Position numbers and translations under genes: made by a program | Shown here: positions 36,127 to 45,675 of the stretch, one piece after another | How the letters are laid out: the number at the start of each line of letters is the position of its first letter | Numbering within the stretch: the first letter of the stretch is position 1 | The notes under the pieces: generated by a model | Told to the model about the DNA's origin: nothing | What the model saw: only the letters and a program-made list of their open reading frames with translations | Database searches by the model: none | Origin: Rhodobacteraceae bacterium EL129 | GTDB lineage: Bacteria > Pseudomonadota > Alphaproteobacteria > Rhodobacterales > Rhodobacteraceae | Length of the DNA: 64,000 bases | Assembly: GCA_900313005.1 (NCBI GenBank) | Contig: ONZJ01000002.1 | Span: 603,001-667,000, forward strand | Direction of reading: 5' to 3'

Positions 36127-36915
36127 ATGAAGAAACTTGAAAACCATATGGAATTGCTCGACGCGCCAATCGGTGCCGAGGATACGGACACGCGTTTGGA
36201 CGCCCTTGTGACGCGGCACGCGCGGGCCGGAAATGCGGGTATCCAGCTGCTTAATCTGATTGGCGGGCAGGCCGAAAACCTGCTGGACCGCTTGCCCGCG
36301 GACATGCGGGCGCGGCTTGGCGAGGGCACCGAACAGGCGCTGAAGCTGGCGATGGGGGCCGCGGATCGGTCGCGCACACTCGTGAGTGAGCAGCCCGGTT
36401 GGCTGACCCGCGCTGTCACCACAGCCATGGGGGCTGCCGGAGGCTTTGGCGGGTTGCCATCGGCCATGGCAGAACTGCCTGTGACAACAACGATCCTGTT
36501 ACGTGCCATTCAGGATGTTGCGATGGAACATGGGTTTGACCCATCAGAAACCTCTGTCCAGTTTGATTGCATCCAGGTGTTTGCCGCGGCGGGTCCATTG
36601 GACCAGGACGACGGCGCGGATCTCGCTTTTTTAGGCACCCGGGTGACGGTCACCGGAGCAGCGGTGCAAAGCCTGATCGCAAAAGTTGCCCCGCGTCTGG
36701 CAACTGTTCTGGGCCAGAAACTGGCCGCGCAAACGGTGCCTGTATTGGGGGCCGCGGCAGGGGCTGCCACCAACTACGCCTATACCAGCTATTATCAGCA
36801 GATGGCCCATGTGCATTTCGGGTTGCGTCGGCTGGCGGTCGACTCGGGTCAGGATCACGTGAAGCTGGTTGAAGAGTTCCGCAAACGCGTTGCGGTGCCG
36901 GTCAAACGTGCTTAA
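36127..36915 (+). CDS. EcsC family protein
   Basis: A 262-aa protein. The ATG at 36127 (MKKLENHMELLDAP) gives the family length; an earlier in-frame ATG inside the GNAT gene is rejected. The EcsC signature includes TTAMGAAGGFGGLPSAMAEL, RAIQDVAMEHGFDP and APRLATVLGQKLAAQTVPVL near two hydrophobic segments. EcsC proteins associate with membranes and ABC exporters, with no settled biochemistry. It follows the GNAT gene closely and is likely cotranscribed. Confidence 0.85.
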   Translation: MKKLENHMELLDAPIGAEDTDTRLDALVTRHARAGNAGIQLLNLIGGQAENLLDRLPADMRARLGEGTEQALKLAMGAADRSRTLVSEQPGWLTRAVTTAMGAAGGFGGLPSAMAELPVTTTILLRAIQDVAMEHGFDPSETSVQFDCIQVFAAAGPLDQDDGADLAFLGTRVTVTGAAVQSLIAKVAPRLATVLGQKLAAQTVPVLGAAAGAATNYAYTSYYQQMAHVHFGLRRLAVDSGQDHVKLVEEFRKRVAVPVKRA

Positions 36916-37219
36916 ATTAAGATCGCCTTAAGGGGGCTTCAGAAATATTGGAATAAAATTCTACTGTAGATTACATACCGGGAAGAATATCATTTTCTGG
37001 CCAATAAATAAGAACATTATCACTAATTATTTATCGCCTGATCAAAAATATCAGCACATCATCCTCAATAATTCCATATCGGACCTAGATTTGTTCTAAT
37101 TTGATCTGTTAGCGCAATCGTATACCGCCGTATTCTGCAAATAGGACAGTATAGGTGACTTTATATTTGTGCCCAATTCTGTAAATTTGAGGGCCATGAC
37201 GAGGTTGGGAGGCCAAGGG
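36916..37219. other. AT-rich intergenic region
   Basis: About 300 bases, of which roughly 36945-37110 are far more AT-rich than the surrounding genes. It separates the EcsC-like gene from the orphan GAF-like membrane protein. I find no gene, RNA or strong terminator hairpin. The composition suggests either a promoter region or the edge of acquired DNA. Confidence 0.5.
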
Positions 37220-38260
37220 ATGGAAATCAACGTCTCAAAAAAAGCAGCAGTGGCAACGGGTGCAGCCGCCGGTAGTATCGTCGGTGGGGTCGCGGTGGCC
37301 GCGAACATTACACAAATTGCAGAGTATCTTAGCAGCCTGAGTATTTCGGAAATTGCTTTGTCGAGTGTTGCCATAGGCGCGAGCCCGTTTGTTTGGGCTC
37401 CACTTTTGTCTGTGGCTTCGGTTGGTCTTGGCGCTGCGGTTGCTTCACGTCGCGAGCGCAACAAAGCCCAAGCTGCTGCCTTTGCCTTGGCAGAAGAGCA
37501 CAACACTGCATTTGAGGTCTTCAAAGCACAGCAAGCTCAGAGCCGGTCTCTTCGAAAAAAGTTTCGCCACAACTACTACGATGTGATGCGAACGTATCTG
37601 GCGTTGCAAATTGCTCAAGCCGCCAACAACTCAATGGACGCAGGGGGCTTGTGTAAAAATTTCGCGATGACCATGCGTGCGCAGATGGACACGCTGGATT
37701 GCTACTTCTCGGAAGATGAAGGGGAACATTGCCGTGTCACACTCTATACGCTGGACGAAGACAACACCTTGCACCCAAGAACGCACTTCAGTCAGGGGGC
37801 GGAACGGGATCGTCGGGCCCTGTCCATAGATCAGCCACGATTGTCGACGGCTATGAAGAAAATCCTGGAGATGTCGCCGACTGAGAGGCCCATTGTGAAG
37901 ATGGAGAACCTCTCAAACACAGCAAGTGATTGGCAGGATGCGCGGACAGATGAGCATCATGAGCTCTACAACTCGAGTTTGACGATAGCGGTTCAGTGTC
38001 AACCGGACCACGGAATGATGCTTGGCCGGTTTCGGCAAATATCGCCACAAAGTCGTGTTCTGGCGGGGTTTCTGGTCGTCGAAAGCAAAGGTGATCGTTT
38101 CAATTCTCCAAACATTGAGGATGATGTCGCAAGTTTTGCGGATCATCTGTTTAGTGTTTTGTCGCAGGTTTCGGAGGCAAGCCACTATCTGGGTGGAGAC
38201 TATGGTTGGCTTTATCGCGCACTAGTGAGTGAGCAAAAACTTGATTTGGCCGCCGAGTAA
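37220..38260 (+). CDS. Membrane protein with predicted GAF-like domain
   Basis: A 346-aa protein of no recognised family. I start at 37220, with GGGAGG 7 nt upstream. Two hydrophobic segments lie near the N-terminus (about residues 9-30, AVATGAAAGSIVGGVAVAAN, and 55-75, SPFVWAPLLSVASVGLGAAV). A basic, helical linker follows (RRERNKAQAAAFALAEEHN). The C-terminal half (about 150-325) has a GAF-like pattern: CRVTLYTLDEDN, YNSSLTIAVQC and VLAGFLVVESKGDRFNSPNIEDDVASFA in that order. It probably senses a small molecule or anchors at the inner membrane. It is preceded by AT-rich DNA and stands apart from its convergent neighbour ptsP. Confidence 0.65.
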   Translation: MEINVSKKAAVATGAAAGSIVGGVAVAANITQIAEYLSSLSISEIALSSVAIGASPFVWAPLLSVASVGLGAAVASRRERNKAQAAAFALAEEHNTAFEVFKAQQAQSRSLRKKFRHNYYDVMRTYLALQIAQAANNSMDAGGLCKNFAMTMRAQMDTLDCYFSEDEGEHCRVTLYTLDEDNTLHPRTHFSQGAERDRRALSIDQPRLSTAMKKILEMSPTERPIVKMENLSNTASDWQDARTDEHHELYNSSLTIAVQCQPDHGMMLGRFRQISPQSRVLAGFLVVESKGDRFNSPNIEDDVASFADHLFSVLSQVSEASHYLGGDYGWLYRALVSEQKLDLAAE

Positions 38261-38266
38261 GGGCCG

Positions 38267-40510
38267 TCAGAGTTTCCCGCGCAGATACTCAAGCACCACG
38301 GGTCGCACGGTCTGATCACCGCGTGCGCGTGCTTCGTGAATAATGCCGCGCAGCTCGCTCAAATCAGTGCGGCGCAGGATGGATTTGACCGGCCCCACCG
38401 ATGCGGGTCGCATCGACATTGTGCGCAGCCCGATCGCCGCAAAACAAGCGGCTTCCACCGGGCGGCCGGCATCCTCGCCGCAAAACGACAGTGGCGTGTG
38501 GGTGGCCTTACACCGCTCTACGATGCGTTCCAGAAAGCTGAGGAAGCTGACGTTCAGCGTGTCATAGCGCTTGCGCACACGTTCATTTTCGCGGTCCGCA
38601 GCAAAGAAAAACTGTTTCAAGTCATTGCCGCCAATGGACAAAAATCCAACATCTTCAAAAAACTTATCTGGGGCATATGCCAAGGACGGGGTTTCTAACA
38701 TCGCCCCCAGCTCAAGGGTTTCGGGCAAGGGGTGGCCCAAGATGCGTTCGCGCTCGATGGCTTTGTCCATTTCTCTGCGCGCAGCGGCGTATTCTTCCAT
38801 CTGAGCCACAAAGGGGAACATCACGGTCAGCGGACGTCCTTGCGCGGCGCGGAGCAAGGCCTGCAACTGCATGCGCATCACGCCAGGTTTGTCTAGGCCC
38901 ACGCGGATTGCCCGCCAACCCATCGCAGGGTTCGGCTCGTCGTTGGGTTTCATGTAGGGCAGGACCTTGTCGGATCCGATGTCCAGTGTGCGAAACACCA
39001 CGCGTTTGCCGTGGGCGGCATCCATGACGCGTGCATAAAGCTCGCTCAACTCGGCGCGTTTGGGCAATTTGTTTCTGACCAGAAACTGAAGCTCGGTGCG
39101 GAACAGGCCCACACCCTCGGCGCCTGAGCCGTCCAGACTGGGCAGATCGGCCATGAGGCCTGCGTTCATATGAAGCTCAATCTGTGATCCATCTAATGTG
39201 ACGGCTGGTTTGTCGCGGATTGAGGCATAACGTTCCTGGGCTTGCGCCTGCATTGCCATCTTGTCGCGAAAGGCGCTGATCACTGTGTCATCGGGGCGCA
39301 GATGAACCACGCCTTGATCTCCGTCGACCAGAACGAAATCTCCGTTGAGGGCTTCGGATGTCACCCGCTTGGCGTGGATCACCAGCGGAATGGCCAGGGC
39401 CCGTGCGATGATCGCCGCGTGCGAGCCGACCGAGCCTTCTTCCAGCACGATCCCTTTAAGAGACCGGCCATAGTCCAACAGTTCGGCCGGGCCGATGTTG
39501 CGGGCCACCAATATGGGGTCGGCTGGCATTTCGGCCCCGGTCTCCGTTCCCTGACCTGTCAGAATACGCAGCAACCGGTTCGACAGATCATCCAGATCAT
39601 GCAAGCGTTCGCGCAAATAGGCATCCGTCACTTGACCCATGCGAGAGCTTGCGGCTGTTTGTTCTTTCTCGACGGCGGCCTCGGCCGACAGGCCGCGGGC
39701 GATGTCTTCTTCCATGCGCCGCATCCAGCCCTTGGAATTTGCGAACATGCGATAGGCTTCTAGAACCTGCAGATGTTCTTTGTCGCCACCTTTGGCTCGG
39801 CTCAGCATCTTATCGACGCCGACGCGCAATTCCTCGACCGCTTCGTGCAGGCGGTCCAGCTCGCGCTCGGGATCATCGGCAAAAGGGTTGGTGACCACCA
39901 CACGCGGTTCGTGCAGCCAGACGTGGCCGCGGCTGGCGCCTTCCTGCCCGGTGCTGCCTTGGAACAAGACGGGCTGTTGGTGACGCGCCGACAGGGCGGC
40001 GCCTTCGCCGACAAAGGCACCTAGTTCAGTCATCTCGGCCAATACCATGGCGACCACTTCAGTGGCATAAACCTCATCTTCGGAATAGGTGCGCGCATCT
40101 TTGGATTGGACGACCAGAACCCCCAGCATTTCACCTAGGCGTTGCACCGGCACGCCCAGGAAGGACGAATATGCCTCTTCGCCCGTTTCCGGCATATAGC
40201 GGAAGCCACGGGTATTGGGCGCGTCATCCGTGTTGACGATCGTTCCCTTGCGCGCGACCGAACCCACGAGGCCTTCGCCCAGTCGCATTCGGGTTTCATG
40301 AACCGCTTCGGGATTCAGTCCCTGGGTGGCGCAAAGCTCCAGCGTGTCTTCGTCGCGGAACAGATAGATCGAGCACACATCTGAGTGCATTTCATCCGCG
40401 ATCAGCTGGGTGATCTGGTCCAGCCGGGTTTGCCCACCCGAATCCTCGGCCATCACCTCGCGCAGGCGGCCCAGCAGTTTGCGGCTGTCTGTCTCTTGTT
40501 TGGTGACCAT
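38267..40510 (-). CDS. ptsP: Phosphoenolpyruvate-protein phosphotransferase PtsP (EI-Ntr)
   Basis: A 747-aa cytoplasmic enzyme, first step of the nitrogen phosphotransferase system (PTS-Ntr). Residues 1-165 are a GAF domain (SIYLFRDEDTLELCATQGL). Then comes the EI domain with the phosphorylated His364 (GSVGSHAAIIARAL), a PEP-binding TIM barrel (FRTELQFLVRNKLP, VVFRTLDIGSDK) and the catalytic Cys motif LSFCGEDAGRP near the C-terminus. It passes phosphate from PEP to NPr and on to EIIA-Ntr, linking nitrogen status to transport. It is upstream of none of its partners here and sits 137 bp downstream of lysC. Confidence 0.95.
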   Translation of the reverse strand: MVTKQETDSRKLLGRLREVMAEDSGGQTRLDQITQLIADEMHSDVCSIYLFRDEDTLELCATQGLNPEAVHETRMRLGEGLVGSVARKGTIVNTDDAPNTRGFRYMPETGEEAYSSFLGVPVQRLGEMLGVLVVQSKDARTYSEDEVYATEVVAMVLAEMTELGAFVGEGAALSARHQQPVLFQGSTGQEGASRGHVWLHEPRVVVTNPFADDPERELDRLHEAVEELRVGVDKMLSRAKGGDKEHLQVLEAYRMFANSKGWMRRMEEDIARGLSAEAAVEKEQTAASSRMGQVTDAYLRERLHDLDDLSNRLLRILTGQGTETGAEMPADPILVARNIGPAELLDYGRSLKGIVLEEGSVGSHAAIIARALAIPLVIHAKRVTSEALNGDFVLVDGDQGVVHLRPDDTVISAFRDKMAMQAQAQERYASIRDKPAVTLDGSQIELHMNAGLMADLPSLDGSGAEGVGLFRTELQFLVRNKLPKRAELSELYARVMDAAHGKRVVFRTLDIGSDKVLPYMKPNDEPNPAMGWRAIRVGLDKPGVMRMQLQALLRAAQGRPLTVMFPFVAQMEEYAAARREMDKAIERERILGHPLPETLELGAMLETPSLAYAPDKFFEDVGFLSIGGNDLKQFFFAADRENERVRKRYDTLNVSFLSFLERIVERCKATHTPLSFCGEDAGRPVEAACFAAIGLRTMSMRPASVGPVKSILRRTDLSELRGIIHEARARGDQTVRPVVLEYLRGKL

Positions 40511-40647
40511 CTGGCCTAATCCCTCCGGCGGCCCAATGCATTGTCGGACCCATACTGGGTTAGACCACAGACGCTGAGCAAGCGAAACGGGAATCTCTTC
40601 GGGCGATTTCTTGTTCTGCGATCTTACCTGGAGTGAACAGGTCGCGT

Positions 40648-41886
40648 TTACGCTGCCTTTTCCAACTCAAACACGTCATGCAGCGCCTGTACGGCCAATT
40701 CCATGTACTTGCGGTCGATAAGCACCGAGATCTTTATCTCGGAGGTGGCGATAACCTTGATGTTCACACCTTCATCCGACAGCGTTTTGAACATCTTGGC
40801 GGCCACACCGGATTGCGAGCGCATGCCGATGCCCACGGCCGACACCTTGGCCACATCCGTATCAGCGATCAGATCGTGGTAATTGATCTCGCCTGATGCC
40901 TTGGCGGCTTCCAGTGCTTTTTCCGCCCGCGTGACCTGATCGGTGGGGCAGGAAAATGTCATATCCGTGCGGCCTTCTTCGGCGATGTTCTGAATGATCA
41001 TATCCACGTTCACACCGGCATCCGACAGGGGGCCGAAGATAGCAGCGGCGATGCCGGGGCGGTCGGCGACCGAGACCAGCGTCATCTTGGCCTCGTCACG
41101 GGAATAGGCGATGCCGTTCACAACATTTGATTCCACGATTTCCTCCTCGGCGCAGACCAGAGTGCCTGCATCATCTGATTGTTCTTCAAAACTGCTGAGT
41201 ACGCGCAGTTTCACATTATATCGCATCGCCAGTTCGACCGAGCGGGTTTGCAGCACTTTGGCGCCCAGTGAGGCCAATTCCAGCATTTCCTCAAAGGCGA
41301 TCTTGTCAAGCTTGCGCGCCTTGGGGCTGATGCGCGGATCGGTGGTATAGACCCCGTCTACGTCCGTGTAGATATCACAGCGCTCGGCCTCAAACGCGGC
41401 GGCAAAGGCCACGGCTGTTGTGTCTGACCCACCGCGGCCCAGTGTGGTGATCCGACCTTCGGGGCTGATGCCCTGGAAGCCCGCGACCACAGCCACTCGC
41501 ATCCCTTCGCCAAATTTGGCATTCAGGTTGTCTGTGGGGATTTCCTCGATCCGGGCGGCAGAATGGGCCGAGTTGGTTTTCAGCGGCACCTGCCAGCCTT
41601 GCCAGCTGCGCGCAGGTACGTCCATTTCCTGAAGCGTCAGGGCCATCAGCCCGGCGGTGACGTTTTCGCCCGAGGATACGATGGCGTCATATTCGCGCGC
41701 ATCATACATCGGCGAGGTCTCGTTGACCCAGCCCACCAGCTCGTTGGTTTTGCCGGACATGGCCGAGACAATGACGATCACGTCATAGCCCTTCGCCACT
41801 TCCACACCCACGCGTTTGGCCGCACGGCGAATGCGGTCAATGTTGGCCACCGAGGTGCCACCGAATTTCATCACGAGTATGGGCAT
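40648..41886 (-). CDS. lysC: Aspartate kinase
   Basis: A 412-aa enzyme that phosphorylates aspartate, the first step toward lysine, threonine and methionine. The N-terminal kinase domain shows VMKFGGTSVANIDRI and GRGGSDTTAVAFAAAF. Two ACT domains follow (from about residue 265, ISVLIDRKYMEL near the end), which usually give feedback inhibition by lysine and threonine. Same strand as ptsP, 137 bp upstream of it. Confidence 0.95.
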   Translation of the reverse strand: MPILVMKFGGTSVANIDRIRRAAKRVGVEVAKGYDVIVIVSAMSGKTNELVGWVNETSPMYDAREYDAIVSSGENVTAGLMALTLQEMDVPARSWQGWQVPLKTNSAHSAARIEEIPTDNLNAKFGEGMRVAVVAGFQGISPEGRITTLGRGGSDTTAVAFAAAFEAERCDIYTDVDGVYTTDPRISPKARKLDKIAFEEMLELASLGAKVLQTRSVELAMRYNVKLRVLSSFEEQSDDAGTLVCAEEEIVESNVVNGIAYSRDEAKMTLVSVADRPGIAAAIFGPLSDAGVNVDMIIQNIAEEGRTDMTFSCPTDQVTRAEKALEAAKASGEINYHDLIADTDVAKVSAVGIGMRSQSGVAAKMFKTLSDEGVNIKVIATSEIKISVLIDRKYMELAVQALHDVFELEKAA

Positions 41887-41959
41887 GAGCCTTCCCCAAC
41901 ATCATTGTTGGGCGCGGTTTATGTCGGATCATGCGGGAGGGCAAGATGCGACGGCTGCG

Positions 41960-42412
41960 TCACTTTCGGTAATCGGCGGGGCGCAGGATGTCCGTTTTCA
42001 CGTTTGTTTCGGCCCCATCTACGATATCCGTGTTCTGCGCGGCGACCACCGGCCAGTGGCGGTCCTGCCTCTCAGCCACAAATGTCAGAACCGAACGACG
42101 TGCACCCGCTTCTGACCCATCCGGCAAGCGTTGGCCGGACAGCGTGTAACGACACTGCACCACCGCGGCATCCGCCCCCAGCAGTTTCACCCGAACCACC
42201 CCAGCGCGCAGTGTGGTGTGTGCAAAGAAAGTGGTCAGCCCAATGTTATGTGCTTTCCGGATCGCGTCGCGGTCGTGCCACCACAGACCCACGACATTGA
42301 TGAAGTCCGCATCCTCAGCAAAAAGTGCCGCCAAGGCATCTGCGTCGCGCGCCATCCAGGCACGTGCAAAGGCATGAGGGATATCCTCGGGTGTGGTGGC
42401 ATATGCACTCAA
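41960..42412 (-). CDS. SgcJ/EcaC-type SnoaL-like protein
   Basis: A 150-aa protein with the NTF2/SnoaL fold: PHAFARAWMARDADALAALFAEDADFINVVG and RHWPVVAAQNTDIVDG. The SgcJ/EcaC group has unknown or varied functions. Its start overlaps the stop of the SDR gene by 4 bp, so the two are probably translated together. Confidence 0.85.
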   Translation of the reverse strand: MSAYATTPEDIPHAFARAWMARDADALAALFAEDADFINVVGLWWHDRDAIRKAHNIGLTTFFAHTTLRAGVVRVKLLGADAAVVQCRYTLSGQRLPDGSEAGARRSVLTFVAERQDRHWPVVAAQNTDIVDGAETNVKTDILRPADYRK

Positions 42413-43050
42413 TAGACGTGGGCCTGTCCGTCATAGGTTTCAAAGCACCCGGTGGTGGCAAGCGAGAGCTGCGCAAAGCGCTCAACCAGTCCCGCGCTGG
42501 CCTCATCCACGGTGATCGCGGCTGTGTCGCCACCCATATCCGTCTGAACCCAACCGGGGTGATAGATGCCCACGGCGATGCCGTCGGATTTCAGGTCTGC
42601 AGCCAGATTGCGGCCTAGGTTCAACGCGGCTGCCTTGGAGGCACGGTAGATGTAGCTGCCACCAGGGGCTCGTGTGTGGCTGGCCATCTGACTGGAGATT
42701 ATCGCGATCTTCGCGTTGGAGGCAGCGCGCAGATTGGGCAAAAGCGTCTGTACTGTCAGAAAGACGCCTGTGACATTGGCGGCAAAACTGTCGGCCCACA
42801 TCTGTGCGGGATACCCGTCTATAGTTTGCCCTTTGTCTATGTAGACACCGGCGTTGCACACCAACAGATCAATCGGAGCCTTATCCAGTGACGCGGCCAA
42901 AGCAGCATGCTGTGAGGGATCCGTCACATCCAGTTTTGCCCCGGTGTCGCCTGTGCGCGAGGTGGCAGTCACCGTTGCTCCGGTGCCGCGATATCGGTCG
43001 GCCATGGCCAAGCCAATTCCGCGGTTGGACCCGGTGATCATCACATGCAT
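42409..43050 (-). CDS. SDR family oxidoreductase
   Basis: A 213-aa short-chain dehydrogenase, MHVMITGSNRGIGLAMADRY at the start (TGSNRGIG) and YRASKAAALNL with the catalytic Tyr-Lys pair. LLVCNAGVYIDKGQ gives the NAG motif. The overlap with the SnoaL-like gene suggests a small operon with DUF1178 upstream (11 nt gap). Substrate unknown. Confidence 0.88.
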   Translation of the reverse strand: MHVMITGSNRGIGLAMADRYRGTGATVTATSRTGDTGAKLDVTDPSQHAALAASLDKAPIDLLVCNAGVYIDKGQTIDGYPAQMWADSFAANVTGVFLTVQTLLPNLRAASNAKIAIISSQMASHTRAPGGSYIYRASKAAALNLGRNLAADLKSDGIAVGIYHPGWVQTDMGGDTAAITVDEASAGLVERFAQLSLATTGCFETYDGQAHVY

Positions 43051-43061
43051 CGTAATTTCCT

Positions 43062-43490
43062 TCAGTTGGTTTTGCGCCCCGGCACAAAGGGCAGGGGGGC
43101 GACGGGAACGCCGTCTTCGATCAGCTTGCGCGCCTCGTCGGGCTTCGCCTCGCCGTAAATCGCGCGATCGGGCGACACGCCGTCGTGGATATCGCGGGCT
43201 TCGCGCGCGAAGTTCATGCCGACATATTCCGAATTGTCTTCAACGTGCTTGCGCAGCTCGGCCAGTGCCTGTTCGCGCGGATCAGTTGCGTCTGTCAGCG
43301 ATGGGGCCGCGGCAGATTTGGTTTTGCTATCTCGCACCGCTGGAGCCATGATCGCCTTTTCGACGTCTTGAGACCCACACACCGCACAGCTGACAAGCCC
43401 TGCATCCATCAGCTTGTCAAAGGCTGCAGAGGATTGAAACCAGCTTTCAAAGCGATGGTCTTCACTGCATTTTAGGGTGAACTGAATCAT
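43062..43490 (-). CDS. DUF1178 family protein
   Basis: A 142-aa protein starting MIQFTLKCSEDHRFESWF, the typical start of the family; an ATG 57 nt earlier is not conserved. A likely zinc-ribbon pair appears in CSEDH and VSCAVCGSQDVEKAIMAPAV. DUF1178 proteins are conserved in Rhodobacterales, with no known function. It precedes the SDR gene on the same strand. Confidence 0.85.
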   Translation of the reverse strand: MIQFTLKCSEDHRFESWFQSSAAFDKLMDAGLVSCAVCGSQDVEKAIMAPAVRDSKTKSAAAPSLTDATDPREQALAELRKHVEDNSEYVGMNFAREARDIHDGVSPDRAIYGEAKPDEARKLIEDGVPVAPLPFVPGRKTN

Positions 43491-43562
43491 ACCCGCCTCT
43501 TGTTCTAAGTCACCAGAGATACCTAACGACCCCTCGCAAATAATCAAGGACGCAGGTGTTGG

Positions 43563-44039
43563 TCAAACCTTCAGAGTCTTGGGGTCGAACTTCAGAATGA
43601 TATGCGCCAGCTCGGGTTCATTGACCCGCTCGGCTGCTTTCTTGGGGCTCAGCCACTTGCGTTTGCGCTCGCCACGCTCGGGGTATTTTTCAGCCAGTGA
43701 CTTGACCTTGACGGCATAGACCATCGCCACGCAGGGCAGGTCGTTCTCGCCGTCTATGAACTTCTGATACGAAAACAGGCCAAGGCTGCGAGGCTTGAGT
43801 TTTCCGATCACGCCCGCCTCTTCCCAGGCTTCGGTCAGTGCGCTTTCACCGGGGGTCTTGCCATCCATCGGCCACCCCTTGGGGATGATCCACCGCTTTG
43901 TGCGGCGACTGGTGACCAGCAGGAATTCGGGCTTGCCTTTGACCACACGATAACACAACGCCGCGAATTGCGTCCGCACATCGCGTTTGCTGCTGTCTTG
44001 CAGAAATATCGGTTCTTGCTGCGACGTTTGCACCGTCAT
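43563..44039 (-). CDS. NUDIX hydrolase
   Basis: A 158-aa NUDIX protein. The box reads GKTPGESALTEAWEEAGV: the acidic EExxEEAG core is present, but the usual REUxEE Arg is Thr. Such changes occur in related hydrolases, so activity is likely but unproven. The rest (WIIPKGWPMDG) resembles the DIPP/ADP-ribose side of the family. It is divergent from modA. Confidence 0.85.
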   Translation of the reverse strand: MTVQTSQQEPIFLQDSSKRDVRTQFAALCYRVVKGKPEFLLVTSRRTKRWIIPKGWPMDGKTPGESALTEAWEEAGVIGKLKPRSLGLFSYQKFIDGENDLPCVAMVYAVKVKSLAEKYPERGERKRKWLSPKKAAERVNEPELAHIILKFDPKTLKV

Positions 44040-44224
44040 GTACCTGTGCCCTTAACTGCTCATTTGTTGGGCTTCTTTGGTAAATATGGCGTAAACAATG
44101 TAAAAAGACCAGTGGTCTGTGGATTGAAATGCGAATCTGTGTGGAAATGGGGAGTTTGACATGGCGACTGCCTGGACGCTGGATTGGCCTTGCGTCGTTT
44201 GAACGCATGCGGAATACTTCGTCC

Positions 44225-44986
44225 ATGATCCGTGTTTTCCGAATATTTGCAAGCAGTTGTGCCCTCATGCTTATGCTTTTGCCAGCGAGGGCAGAGGACC
44301 GCCTCACCGTATTTGCGGCGGCGTCACTGAAAGGCGCTCTGGATGAGGCCCTTTTGCTGTCTGATCATGATGTCACCGTGTCTTATGGGGGCAGTGGCAT
44401 GATCGCGCGACAAGTCCGGGAAGGGGCACCCGCAGACCTTGTTATTCTGGCAAGTCAGGACTGGATGGATTGGCTTGCGTCAACAGAGCAGCCGAAGATC
44501 ATGGTTGACAATAACTTTTTGGGAAATCAATTGGTGTTGATCGGCCAGCAGGGTGCCGATGATCTGCCAGAGATGACAGAAGCTGCGGTGCTCGTCCGAC
44601 TGGATGGCGGTCGTCTTGCGATTGGCCACACCAAGGGGGTTCCAGCAGGCGTTTATGGGCGGCAATGGATGACATCGGTAGGTCTGTGGGAGGGCTTGCG
44701 CCCGCATTTGGCCGAAACCGATAACGTCCGCGCCACTTTGGCGCTGGTTGCGCGGGGTGAGGCGCCTTTGGGCGTCGTGTATGCCAGCGACGCTCTGGCC
44801 GAAGCCCGAGTGAAGGTGCTCTATCTCATTCCTCCCGACAGCCACGATCCGATCGCTTATCCCTTGGCGGTCATTCAGACGAAGAACACTGTGCAGGCGA
44901 CTGATTTAGCGAATTTTTTATACTCTGAACCGGCGCAAGATGTGTTTGTCGAGCATGGCTTCCAGATCCAGGAGGCCGCGCAATGA
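44225..44986 (+). CDS. modA: Molybdate ABC transporter, periplasmic binding protein
   Basis: About 253 aa from the ATG at 44225; ATGs at 44129 and 44207 are in frame and less good. The signal peptide ends LLPARA. The mature protein starts DRLTVFAAASLKGALDEALL and has VSYGGSGMIARQVREGAPADLVILAS, the oxyanion-binding pattern of ModA. It overlaps modB by 4 bp, so the transporter genes are coupled. It brings molybdate to ModB. Confidence 0.92.
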   Translation: MIRVFRIFASSCALMLMLLPARAEDRLTVFAAASLKGALDEALLLSDHDVTVSYGGSGMIARQVREGAPADLVILASQDWMDWLASTEQPKIMVDNNFLGNQLVLIGQQGADDLPEMTEAAVLVRLDGGRLAIGHTKGVPAGVYGRQWMTSVGLWEGLRPHLAETDNVRATLALVARGEAPLGVVYASDALAEARVKVLYLIPPDSHDPIAYPLAVIQTKNTVQATDLANFLYSEPAQDVFVEHGFQIQEAAQ

Positions 44987-45675
44987 TACTGCGCGCGGAA
45001 GAATGGGATGCGCTTGCCTTGTCCCTGAAGGTTTCATTCTGGGCCGTGGTGATCAGCCTGCCGTTGGCCATCGTGGTCGCCTGGCTTCTGGCGCGGCGCG
45101 AGTTTCCCGGCAAGGCATTGCTGAGCGCTTTGGTACATGTGCCACTGGTGCTGCCGCCGGTTGTGACAGGATATTTGCTGTTGCTTACTTTTGGCCGCAA
45201 CGGGGCCGTCGGGCGCTGGATGGAGGACACGCTTGGTCTTGTGCTCGCCTTTCGCTGGACGGGGGCTGTTCTGGCCGCTGCGATTATGGGGTTTCCGTTG
45301 ATTGTCAGGGCGATCCGTCTGGCTATTGAAGCAGTCGATCCACGCCTTGAAGATGCTGCCTCAACTTTGGGGGCCCCGCCGGTGGCACGCTTCTTTCTGG
45401 TCACATTCCCTTTGATCATCCCGGGCATTTTGGCCGGTGCCGTTTTAGGTTTTGCCAAAGCCATTGGTGAGTTTGGCGCGACAATTACCTTTGTGGCAAA
45501 TATCCCCGGCGAAACGCAGACCTTGCCGTCGGCGGTCTATTCTTTCCTACAGGTTCCGGGGGCGGAAGGGTCCGCAATGCGCCTTGTTGTGCTCTCGCTC
45601 TGCGTCGCCATCGGTGCGGTTCTGGTGTCGGAATGGCTGTCGCGCCGCGTGGCAGAACGGATAGGTCGATCATGA
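44983..45675 (+). CDS. modB: Molybdate ABC transporter permease
   Basis: A 230-aa inner-membrane permease with about five helices. The EAA loop is AIEAVDPRLEDAASTLGAPP, followed by FFLVTFPLIIPGILAG. It overlaps modA and modC by 4 bp on each side, so all three are one coupled operon. Confidence 0.94.
   Translation: MILRAEEWDALALSLKVSFWAVVISLPLAIVVAWLLARREFPGKALLSALVHVPLVLPPVVTGYLLLLTFGRNGAVGRWMEDTLGLVLAFRWTGAVLAAAIMGFPLIVRAIRLAIEAVDPRLEDAASTLGAPPVARFFLVTFPLIIPGILAGAVLGFAKAIGEFGATITFVANIPGETQTLPSAVYSFLQVPGAEGSAMRLVVLSLCVAIGAVLVSEWLSRRVAERIGRS

Noticed and set aside
36916..37219. Genomic-island boundary
   Set aside because: Only AT-richness supports it; no integrase, tRNA or direct repeats were seen, so it is kept only as a low-weight observation.
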